A DNA stretch of 64,000 bases, from the NCBI RefSeq assembly GCF_900963305.1, contig NC_042518.1:11360486-11424485 (forward strand). The letters are read 5' to 3'. Positions 47,801-58,800 of the stretch are shown piece after piece. Position numbers and translations under genes: made by a program. Numbering within the stretch: position 1 is the first letter of the stretch; each line of letters begins with the position of its first letter. Under the pieces are notes generated by a model, which was not told where the DNA came from, made no database searches, and was given only the letters and a program-made list of their open reading frames with translations. Origin of the DNA: Echeneis naucrates (taxonomy: Eukaryota > Chordata > Actinopteri > Carangiformes > Echeneidae).

Positions 47801-48800
47801 ACTTTCACCTTTTTGTGCAAACCACACATTCTGGACATAGTTGCATATTTTTGGAGTCTGAAATTCAGATGTATTAGTTTTCTCTTCCAGAGCTTTTTGG
47901 AATATCTTCAGCAGATTTTCAGTAAATTACATTTAGCACTAAGGTGAAAGAAGTCAATGTTTTTGATTCCCTTTTACCTCATCTGTAGTCTAAACTAAAG
48001 GCCAAAGTCACACACCTAAATCATATTTTTGGGCTGTGAAGAAATTTAACTATTTTTACCACTTGTGCAATAAATTTACTGAAACGAGGCAAATGTTGGC
48101 TGAGGCAATAACACATTTTAATGCCTGTGTGTGCATGCATGTGTTTTCACACAGGTACACCAACAATCCAGAAATGTAAAAAAGTCCTAAAGAAGCGAGA
48201 AAAAGCTCAGGAACTAGCTTCGCTCGATGCCAGTAACATCATTACCACACAAGGTAAATATTTCTCTCAACTCCAGCAAGTGGTCTCAGTTCCCAGACAA
48301 TTGCAGACTGTCTTAGTTAAAGAAGCAGAGCTGCTACATGGCAGTAAACAGGGCCTTAACTTTTTTGATATGTGTTTCTGCCATCTAATACAATATTGCC
48401 TTCTTTTTTCAATTTTAACATTTTATACATTTGTGAAAAATGTTGATTAAATGTATAGGTTTGTGAGATTGCACTGTTTTTATTTACATTTTGCAAAGCA
48501 ATCCAAATTTTTTTTGGAATTGGGGTTGTACAGGTTTCAGGAAATTAAATTGCTAGTATCATTTACCACTATATTGCACATGCAGAATTTGACACTACTG
48601 ATGTATGATTGATGTAAATATCTTTCTCAGGCCGTCCTAAACGCAGACAGGCATGGCAACATAACCCTCCATCTTCAGTGTATCAGCACAGTCTGAACTC
48701 TGACTCTGACGATCAAGAAAACACACACACAGGACGCAGACGAGCAACAGACTGGGCCAACCTGCAGGGAATCATCAGTGATGATGCAGACAGTGACTGA
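44852..48800 (+). CDS. hirip3: HIRA-interacting protein 3, H2A-H2B histone chaperone
   Basis: Nuclear histone chaperone that binds HIRA and H2A/H2B, through a CHZ motif by homology. Eight exons: 44,852-44,925, 45,923-46,043, 46,165-46,297, 46,621-46,989, 47,096-47,253, 47,641-47,788, 48,155-48,253 and 48,631-48,800, giving 423 aa, in frame. An N-terminal helical module lies at about 1-65 (IRGFVWRELCGEPDLSKLTL, RERYLAHVGLESLSPEAR). The middle (exons 3-5) is a highly charged, low-complexity Ser/Glu/Lys region. Exon 6 carries the conserved VVRLKRYIALCGVKRNYKKL block and exon 7 KCKKVLKKREKAQELASLD. The end WANLQGIISDDADSD parallels the human end WSHMRGIISSDGESN. The acidic and serine-rich linker suggests phosphorylation control, which is inference. 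AATAAA lies at 48,907-48,912. Confidence 0.93.
46390..46433. repeat. Perfect 19-bp-arm hairpin in hirip3 intron 3
   Basis: The arms 46,390-46,408 and 46,415-46,433 are exact reverse complements (TCCCTTTACAGCCCAGTCC), with the 6-nt loop TCTTTT. The left arm contains a splice-acceptor-like TTTACAG. At 44 nt it is short for a classic pre-miRNA. Confidence 0.92.
47489..47520. repeat. Perfect 14-bp-arm hairpin in hirip3 intron 5
   Basis: The arms ACCATTCATAGTAG (47,489-47,502) and its exact complement (47,507-47,520) flank the loop GTAA. Confidence 0.9.
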
Positions 48801-49599
48801 TAAAAGTCTCCAAGCTGGATTTTTCTCTTTGCTAATTAATTTGACACTTCTACAAGAGATACTTTAAATTAAAACATTTTAGCACAAAAAAATGTGAATG
48901 ATGTTGAATAAATTGTCAGTTTTTGCTAGATATTAGTGTTAAATATTTTTAATGTATATGTGATATATATATATTTTTTTTTTTATTCAAATAAAAGTAT
49001 TTTGTTAATTTTGTTTTCACAAGGGGGAAAACACATTAAAATGGCCTATTCATTTTGTAGAAATGAAAAGTGCAAATCCATTAAAGACGTTCATTGGACA
49101 GATTTTGTCGGCGGCGCATTCCCGGAACTAAGAATATGAGTGCTCAGACTCGTACGGATTATTTCACAGACGGACTGGTCCAAGGGGGTAATGAGTCCGC
49201 CGCCTTGCAGGTCATTGAGGTTTTTATTAACTATATGAATACTAGCGCTGTCGTGACGCTTTCTGTGTGCGACGTAGTTGTGTTAGTGTTTTCTCATTCA
49301 TAAATGTGTCCGTAGTTAACAAACCTAGTAAGAATGGAGTGGCTACAAAGGCAATAAATGCATGTGACTGACATCGCTGCACATACGTCATCTGTCCCGG
49401 TGGAGTAAAGTTAGTAAAGTGTACATTACATGTTAATACGTACTTAAGTGTCCGGGTAACACGTGTGTGTGTATAACAAAAACATTGAGACATAACTTCC
49501 CCATATTGGCAAAACACCCTGTTCAGGCTCACTCAGCCCGTTTCAGTGTTTTCTCTTAAATGATTTTCTTTCTTCTTATATTGTACATTTTATGAAGGA
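48801..49599. other. hirip3 3'UTR and antkmt 5' region
   Basis: After the hirip3 polyadenylation signal, the start of antkmt transcription is likely near 49,080-49,200, a more GC-rich stretch just before the gene. The antkmt start codon lies in a later exon, preceded by an acceptor-like TATGAAG at 49,591-49,597. No further gene was found. Confidence 0.4.
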
Positions 49600-50752
49600 A
49601 TGGATAATGATACACCAGATGAGGTCTTTGCCGAGCTTAAGACCGAGCACCTTGGAGGATGGGGTGTTGCTCAAATAGCTGTTGGTAGTGGACTTGCTGT
49701 GTATGCTATGTGGGTGGGAATCCTTCAGCCAGGTTTCCGTAGAGTCCCTCTAAGGTTGCAGGTATGGGTCTACATCTCCAAAACAATGAATTATTGGTGC
49801 AACTGTTTCTCCCAAAAAGCAAAGGAACCTGTCATTAAAAAAAAAAAAAAAAAAAATCTTCCAGGTCCCCTACATTCCAGCCAGCAGAGCTCAGGTAGCT
49901 AATGTCATCACGTTATTGAGAGGTCGGAAGGGCAGTCTTGTGGATTTAGGATCTGGTGATGGTCGTATTGTAAGTATGATCCAGATGTTTGGAACTTTTT
50001 GTATTGCTCTGCTCAACGGCATTTTGACTGTGGTCATTTTAACCTTTCAGGTCTTGGAAGCCCATCGGCAGGGCTTCGCTCCTGCTGTAGGTTATGAGCT
50101 CAACCCTTGGCTGATTCGCCTCTCCAACTTTCATGCATGGAGAGCAGGCTTTCATGGAAAAGTGACATATCGACGGGAAGATCTATGGAAGGTAAGACAT
50201 CTCACTATATTTCTGTACTTGGTTTTAGCAACGATGTAGTACAAGTATGTAACAGTTACCTTAAGACATCACAGCATTTATTAAAAATTCAAAATCATGT
50301 TTATTAAAGGTGATAATTATGTTTATAGCTGAAGCTAAATTGTGATTTCATTAGCTGCTTAACATCCTGCATTGTATCTTATCACAGGTTGACTTGACAG
50401 AATGCAAGAATGTCACAGTGTTTTTGGCTCCAAGCGTGGTAAGTAACAAAATTAATGGAATAATAGTTTGTGTCAACATAGCTTACTACTAGACAAAATG
50501 CAGAAATGAGGATGAACTGAAGGTTAGCCCACTGAAAGCAATCGTTTAATTAAATACTTGTGTTCCTAGCTTTCCTTATTGCAGGATAAGTTGCAGGCCG
50601 AGCTCCCTGATGATGCCATAGTGGTCGCTGGACGTTTCCCCTTCCCTGACTGGAAACCCTGCAGAATTGAAGGCCAGGGTGTGGACAGAGCCTGGGCATA
50701 CAGCATGCAAGCACAAAAACAGCACAACTCCAGGAAAAATGACAAGCTCTGA
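49600..50752 (+). CDS. antkmt: Adenine nucleotide translocase lysine N-methyltransferase (FAM173A)
   Basis: Mitochondrial SAM-dependent protein lysine methyltransferase. The human enzyme trimethylates a lysine of the ADP/ATP carrier. Five coding exons: 49,600-49,761, 49,865-49,969, 50,051-50,191, 50,388-50,438 and 50,570-50,752, all phase 0, giving 213 aa. One N-terminal TM segment lies at about 22-42 ([17 protein letters not shown]). Then come [19 protein letters not shown], the SAM-binding motif [11 protein letters not shown] (80-89), [20 protein letters not shown] (103-122), [20 protein letters not shown] and [11 protein letters not shown]. The length, and the [16 protein letters not shown] and LNPWL wording, fit FAM173A better than FAM173B. 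The acceptor of the second exon is preceded by 20 A and not by pyrimidines. Confidence 0.92.
49837..49856 (+). repeat. A20 tract at an antkmt splice acceptor
   Basis: Twenty A, followed by TCTTCCAG and the exon at 49,865. It takes the place of the usual polypyrimidine tract. Confidence 0.9.
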
Positions 50753-52110
50753 GCCATTGATATCAATTTTGACAATGCACTCACCAAGGAGAGGTGATCA
50801 ATTGAAGTTACATGGACATTCTTGGTTCCTCCTAGAATGGTAGCCTTTTATACTATATTAAGTTATACTTTGCTCATCAAATGTTAATATAATTTACTGA
50901 ATATAATATTCGGGGCATTTTACCTAACTTGACTGTCTGAATACATAATTAAGGATTAAATACTTTTATAATACATCCACAACAGCATGTTTCTGACAAA
51001 GTGTGTAGATGCGCTTTTAATTACACTGTGGCAGTGAAGTGACAACTTTTTTGCACAAATGCTTTTTATTCTACAGGTTTGGTGATTGCTTTGTATTTCC
51101 TATCAGCAAAATCCGAATGATTTTGGAAACAGAGATTCCTAAAATGGGATTTGAGTTGACTTCAAATGAAAACTACTCTTTTGCCTCCAGATACCTGTAC
51201 ATTTTTATAAATTACCTGCAATGGGGGAGCAAGTTGTCATCTGTAATTGCTGCTGTTGTGTCACAGCTCAAATCTCTTAAACAGAATGTAACATGCAACT
51301 TCTATGAGGTCTGTTGTGTGTAAAGGGTCTGTACAGAAAGGACTGTATCCCTGTGTATTATAGCTATTTTAATTATATGACATAGATGTAGCAGTTTGTT
51401 TCTGCCTATCCTTTTTACTTCATCTTCTCAAATACCCTATAATTAAAAGGAACTGCTCAAATATATATTTGAAATATAAATGTGCTCCTTCTTTCACCCT
51501 CCAGTGGACACGTGTCACCTTAATTCAGATATTGACATTCATTGGTGGACCGGAGGAATAATGGCCTGCATGAGACAAGCAGCATTCAGGATGACACTGA
51601 AGTTTGAACTGAATGGGCTTTTTACGCAGCATAAAACCAAGTGTCATCCATAAAGGAACAAATAGTGTGGAGTGGAGAGAATAAACAGGTTCAGATGTCA
51701 TTGAATTGTATAATGTTATGTGGAAGGTGCTGCAGATGGATATAATTTTCAGCTTTGGGATACAGTACTGTACACATTCTTCATAACAGGACATCTTGAG
51801 GGAATATAACCTTACATAAACTGTGCCCTATTTATCATTTCTTCCTGTCTTGTCTTTTCCCATATCTGCCACTGTGTAAACCAGCCATTGTACTCTATGT
51901 GTCTTGGTGGGTTAGAGCAGTCTTAATTATGTAAGCAATTGCATATATTTTCATTATTTCTGTATTACTCCTTACCATTTAAATTCACATAAATCGTTAT
52001 TCACAAAGACGTTTTTTATGATTTAATTTGGAAGTAACCGGACATGGGATTACTGATTTCACACCAACTAATGGGGTTGGTTCACTTCTGCAGCAGAAGA
52101 GGAAGTTGCG
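50753..52110. other. antkmt 3'UTR and intergenic DNA
   Basis: No further gene was recognised. The sequence is AT-rich with short open frames that have no splice context or recognisable similarity. Confidence 0.45.
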
Positions 52111-52114
52111 GAGC

Positions 52115-52892
52115 GAAACCCTGAAACCAACAAGCTAGCTGTAATTTTGAGCCGCCCTAAGCACTGAAAAGCCGAAAAACAGGACCAAGCGCGCCTAGTG
52201 ACATATTTTTTTGTGTTTTTACAAATTTGGCAGACACGCCACTTAGCTGTGCACATTCACTCGTTTTAAAATTGCAAACGACAAAGGCAAGATGTCGTGA
52301 CCAGCAGCCCTGGAAGCATGTCTACGTTTGACAGCAAGCTAACGAAAATGATGCCTCCATCCTTCTAGAAAAGCTAACGTGTTAGCCATCCGCTGCAGCG
52401 TTAGCTGCTAGCTAACCTAACCTCGACAGGACCGAGGGAGCTAATTAACGCTGCACATTTCTCCGGTGTCGGAGTCAGTGGTAGATGTCCCATAAAACAA
52501 GATTTCTATATTTAACTTCGCGGTAAAGGGAGTTACACACGACAATGCAGCTAACCTACCGATCGGAGATAGCCGATTCAGTGTGAAGCCTGTGTACTTG
52601 GTAAGCGGGGAGCGTTTTATTTTAGGCTAGGATCGATTAGTCGGTGTTTTTTTCTTCTGTCGGTATTGTAAGCAGAGTCAACCACGTCGACCTTTGCTAG
52701 CTAAGCTGTGCATGGAGCACCGACTGAAGGAGGCGAGCGGACCACGATGAGGCCCCTCTGTGGATATGTTAGCCACCAATACCAAAGCTAACGTTAGCTA
52801 CAGAAGTGGCTAGTCAGGTAGCTAATGTTGGCTCATTATTGCAATTAACCCAAGACTAACAAAGCAGAAGAATCCGTCTGGGCCAACTAAAC
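52115..52892 (+). promoter_or_regulatory. xpo6 5' region with dense GCTAA/TTAGC words
   Basis: GC- and CpG-richer region directly upstream of the xpo6 start codon, probably containing the promoter and 5'UTR exon. It is strikingly rich in GCTAA, CTAGC and TTAGC words (for example AAGCTAGCTG, AGCTAACGTGTTAGCC, GCGTTAGCTGCTAGCTAACC, GCTAGCTAAGC and AAGCTAACGTTAGCTAC). The run continues more thinly into intron 1 to about 53,070. No TATA box was seen. Confidence 0.5.
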
Positions 52893-55800
52893 ATGGTGAG
52901 TATCACGTATGGTGTGTTTTTAACATTGTTATTCCTGTTGTCGTCCTGTCGCAGTTGCTAATAGCTAATGTGGTGCAAGACCCTTTGATGAGTCTAGCTG
53001 AACAGGAAGACCTAATGTTGTGAAGTGTGCATTTAAAGTGGCGTAAATATAGCTATTAGCACATGCTAGTATGCACTAGGGTCCTATGTGATTGCTAAGT
53101 CACATAACGGTTTATAAAAGGTCAGGCATTTCACGGGATGTGACAGCCTGTTAAGCCATTTCGCGGAACAAGACGCCCATCTTGCAGAACCGACTATTTG
53201 CTTCGAGCTGTGTGAAGCCTCGGCAAGTTGTGGCTTATTTAAGGAATTCAGACCCGCCTGCCACACGAGCTGCTCTTAAAAGTTGCAATTGCTCTATTTT
53301 TTTCTAACTTCCTCCTCCTGTCAAAACCTGCTGTAACGCAGCAGATTTTTTTTTTTTTTAAACTTGATTCAGATTGTATGTGGTCCAGACTGTAACTTGA
53401 ATAATCATTGCTAAAATATGAACCATCCCAATAAGTCGGAATGCAGTTGTGATCTCTGGACCCCGAAGTGTTTCCATAAGGCCATGCAGAAAAGGTGCAC
53501 ATGATGTGGTGCATGTTACATGTGGCGCATGTGCAAAGGCCTGCTAAAACTCAGTGCAGGCATGCCCATGTGGTGATTAATTTCCGGCTCATTGTGTAAT
53601 TCACCTGAGCAAGATGGTGCATACACCTGTAAGTGGCAACTTGTAAAAGGACTTCCTTAAATCAGTCTATAGGCTATGTGTTGAAGTGATTTTGAAGGAA
53701 GGGATTAAAAACAACTTGTGATCGGTGTACATTTGAGTATCTGATTATACATGTATATTGTATGACACATGCACATCATCATGGTACGATCATGAAATAA
53801 GTTTTTTTTTTTTTTTTTTACTTATTTATTTGTTTGTCTCTCAAATGGTTAGATGCCTTTGATGTAGAAATGTGACATTCAGTTGTTTGGATTATGCATA
53901 TTGGTAAATAGAGAGATGAGATGTAGACTTTCTGTTTAACATCACCTTTTAACCACACACTAGGCGTCAGAGGAGGCATCGTTACGTGCACTGGAGAGCC
54001 TCATGACAGAGTTCTTTCACACCTGCACAACCAATGAGCGAAAGAGAGAAATTGGTAAGTTTGGCCTTGTAAATTCTACCTCTGCACCTTAGAATTAAGA
54101 GTATGGTACAAGTAAGAGTGTTTACATGTTTGTGCTTCCAAGGGTCAGTTTACTATCCAAGATAAGTTTTATTCAAAGTAAAATTGATTAAATTGTGCAT
54201 CTCATCTTGTTTGATTAAGTAACAGATGTCTTCTCTTGAATATGTATTTTTCAAATGTTAAAGTTTTTAGACGTTGGATTCTCTATGCCAAAGACTTAAA
54301 ATTTCTCATTGTGGAGCATTTTCATGTGAACTGGCATTAATTTGTTTCTATTAAGTGTTTTGTGTTACTTTTTTAAACGCTTCCTGTGTTGTGACGCATT
54401 ACTTTCAGTCTGTCTGCCTCTGAAGTACTATAATGTCAAGTACTACAGTCAGTGGTCATACCGACTTCCTTTTTTCTGCAGAAGAGCTGCTGAACAACTT
54501 CGCACAGCAGACTGGAGCGTGGCGGCACTGCTTGTTCTTCCTCTCCAATACTCGGAATGAGTATGTAATGATGTATAGCCTCACAGTATTTGAAGTAAGT
54601 TCTTTAGGTGTGAGAAACACATCTAATGTTATGGTAATATCCAAGGCCTTCTTTACATTTTATGCTTTGATAATATGGAGCAGAAAAAAAATATTCTGAA
54701 AATGCAAGTTTTTTTAATGCATGCAAGTCCCCCAGAAAAGGTGCTTGACTCCTCTCCTAGCCATAGTTCAGTAGTCGGCAATTAAAATTTATTTATTTAT
54801 TTCAGACAAAGATCAAAGATAAAGAGATGTCAGTGGGTGTTACTAGATTTTTGTTGTTGTTGTTGTTGTTTTTTTTTTTTTTACCAGTGTGGCTGTGTCT
54901 TAAGATATGCATGTTTGTAGTTGAAGTTGTGTTAGGAGTTTGTTATTTAGTGGACATTATAATTTATAATACTTTCTTAATAATTAAAGGAATTACTAAA
55001 CACATTAATTATTGATAACAGTTTTTACCGCTGTTTACTTCCAGAACCTGGTGAACAAGATGTGGATTGGAGTTGCTTCACAAGACAAGATGGAGATTCG
55101 AAGCTGTCTTCCCAAACTCTTACTCGGTCAGCACAAATCTGTGCCCTATTTCATCCGTAATAAACTATGTAAAGTCATCGTGGACATTGGTCGCCAGGAC
55201 TGGCCAATGTTTTACCATGATTTTTTCACAAACACCCTTCAGGTAAGCCCTGTTGATGTTATGTATGCTATTCAAATCTTTTTGTGCAAGTTTTATCATC
55301 ATTAACTTGCTGCTGGTTGATGACGTGGAAGTTCATGAATTCAAGTCAATCTTTATTTATGTTGCACATTTAAAACTGCAAACATTGACCAAAGTGCTTC
55401 ACAAAATAAAAAGCACAATATATTGGCAGCAGTACACAATACATAGTGAAAATAGTAATTGTAGAAGAAATAATAGAAATACAAAAATAAATAAATACAG
55501 GAATGACGGCTTTCTCAACTCAACATAGCTTCTGTTACATTGAACATGTGTCCTTTGGTAATGTGAAATTGCACTAAATATCCCCTCTCTATTTTCAATT
55601 GTTGCACATGTCAAATTTATTTTTGTAGCATTTCAGACTTTTAATTTAACCTATATATGTTGTACTGTTGCTCCATGGATTACTGCTCCAGAGCACATTA
55701 AAAGAGCTTTTGTGCGTGCAGATATTTAATCATCCTGACCCCCATGTGCACAGTCTACAGCAGATGCAATGGAATATTAACCATCCCAGAATTTATGTAT

Positions 55801-58800
55801 GTAAAGTTCATCCTCAAAAGCCTCTTTCCTATTTCTCTGTTACTGTTCTAGATTATGTGCGTAAAAGTAATAGAGTAAACACAGTGCAAGCTTCCTGCAA
55901 GTGTTTTAATTGTATTAGATGGTAGAAGTTGTTTCTGCTTCAGACAGGATGGCCTGGATCCACTCTAAAACCTGCCTTGAACTGTCAACCTAAACAGATG
56001 GCAAGAGCTAGTAGAGGATATGACATGCTAATAATAATCATTTTGGATTTGTATCCTGCCAAAACAGCCTTTGGAAATTTGACAGGAAACTTGAGTTAGT
56101 CTTTTATATTGAATGTCTGTTAATTTGTTGTGAACCACAGTTGATCCAGACCCCAGCTCTGGCTCAGTTGGGGCTGATAATGTTGAAAACTACATCAGAG
56201 GAACTTGCATGTCCTCGAGAAGACCTGAGTGTTGCCAGGAAAGATGAGCTGCGTAAACTGCTGCTGGAGCAGGTACCAACTGTACTTGGCCTTTTGACAG
56301 GTGAGAACAACATTTAGGATTTTTTTGCCAAGGAATATCTTTGTATATAAAAGGCTTGTGATGTTAGTGTTACCTGCCTCATTGCAAAGAAGGGACAGTC
56401 TGAAATTCAGTTCTGTTTTAAGTGAGCAATACCAGCAGAAAAGCTGAAGCTACTGATTGTTCAATGAGTTCACATGATTTAAATAAGTTTCATTCTCTCT
56501 GGTTATTTTGTGTTGAAATTGGACTTGAACTGCCAGTCAGAACAAACGTGTTGCTAGAAATATGTTCTTAACAGCATGCCAATAATTTTACAGGAATCCT
56601 GGAGACCTATTGGGACAAGCACAGTGTCATAGCTTCCACTCCACCTCCCTCACCGACTTCAGGTGAAAGTGGTGAGTGAACCATCCTTTAGTTAGTCAGA
56701 ATTGCAAGGACTTAACCATTGTTATGCTTTAATTGTATAATTTTGTGTCTCTTCAATCCATCAGTGGAATTGCTGGGCAGTTTGTTTCAGGGCAGCCAGT
56801 ATTCAAAGCTACTCTGCCAGCCAATGGCAGCATTGGACACTGAGAGTCAGCAGCTCTGCTGTCTAGTTTTGGAGTGTTTGGCTCACCTGTTCAGCTGGAT
56901 CCCTCTGTCCACAAGCATCACACCTACACTGTTGGCATCCATTTTCCATTTTGCACGTTTTGGTTGTGATCTTCATACAAAGGCAAAGACAGGATCCTTT
57001 GTCTCCTCCAACTCCTCTTCTAATGGGCAGCTTAACCCTGGGTCAATGCCTCCAACATCAAATGGAGGAGGGCAAAATGGACACCAAAGTCAAGGCAGCA
57101 AGGTGGATCGCGCCCGACTTGGTTTACTTGCAATGACCTGTGTCAATGAACTGGTGTCAAAGAACTGTGTGCCAATGGATTTTGAGGAGTACCTGCTGCG
57201 TATGTTCCAACAGACCTTCTTTCTACTGCAGAGGCTAACAAGAGAGAATAATGCTCATACAGTCAAGAGCCGCCTACAAGAACTTGATGAGAGGTATGGC
57301 TCCAATCACTGGTGTTTGCACATAATTATAGGGTTCGCGGGCAACAGTGTACTTGGACAATTTCAGCATGATATCCCTAAAGAATCATACATATCTTCAT
57401 TACAGTCAAGCTTTATGTATTGTCAGAAGTTGCACTGTGGTATTCCAAAATAGGCCAACTCTCAGACAGATAACAGATTATATTTTCATGAGTGGGCCTG
57501 TAGTTTGGGTAGACACACAAGCCATATTGTCTCTCTGTTGTCAGTAGAGTGATATAAAAGTGATATAAAATATACAGTTAATAACCAGCCCCAAGCATAT
57601 GAGTACCTGTAAAAGCAATATCTTAATATTAAGATTGATGATGTGGTATCTGTTTCATGTTTAATTTTGCAGTTACTTGGAGAAGTTCACAGATTTTCTG
57701 CGCCTGTTTGTCAGTGTTCACTTGAGACGGATTGAGTCCAGTCCACAGTTTCCCATTGTAGAATTTCTTGCCCTGCTTTTCAAGTATACCTTTAACCAGG
57801 TAATGATGATTTGATCAAAATAATCATAACTCTTCATACAAGGCACTACAGGGTCTTGATTTATATTGGTTTCCTGAAAAATTGCCTCCTTTTTATTCAG
57901 CCTACCCATGAAGGCTACTTTGCCTGTTTGGATATCTGGAGTGTGTTTTTGGATTTTCTAACCACCAAAATCAAAAGTCGACTAGCAGACAGAGACAGTG
58001 TCCTAAATAGGTAAGAAAAAAATGTAACAAAAAGATTGATCTCACATTGCATCATGCAAAAAAATATACGCACAAATGTTATTTATCTTATTCTGTGTGT
58101 GGTTAAAATTATTGTTGTTAAATGTATTCATGTGTGATTGGACAGGTACAAAGATGCTTTAGTTCTTCTGTTAAGGGAGGTTCTGAACCGCATACAATTC
58201 AGATACAACCAGGCACAGTTAGAAGAGCTGGATGATGAAACTCTGGATGATGATGTAAGAACATTTTACATACAGGATATTTCATTGTCCTCTGTTTCAT
58301 CTGTCATATGCACCTTTTCCCTTGATGTGTTAAGCTTATCTTCCGCAGCAACAAAAAGACTAAAATCCATTTGGTATCTATAGAAACAGACTGAGTGGCA
58401 GAAGTACCTGCGTCAGAGTCTGGAGGTTGTTGCCAAGGTGATGGAGCTGCTCCCATCCCATGCTTTCTCTACTTTGGTAAGAGGTGGCGATTTGATAATA
58501 TATTGGTGACAAATGTGAGCCCAGTCCTGACACAAACACAGTAGCTCTGTGAGCAATGAGAAAAAGGAAGGGCTGAAATTTGAGCTTTCAGAGCTCAACG
58601 AAGAAGTAAAGGTACAAGTCACAATGTTGTACAACTTTTGTATTGTATAAAGAGAAGTGTTCATTCAACTGCACTTCGCTATGAAATTTGGTAAGTAACT
58701 GAAGCACCGTGCTGGTTTTAGCAGGAAGTAAAAGAGAATACTTCTCTGCCGAGCCACAGGTTTTCTAGATCACATTGAACATGCACAGCAATGTTGTACA

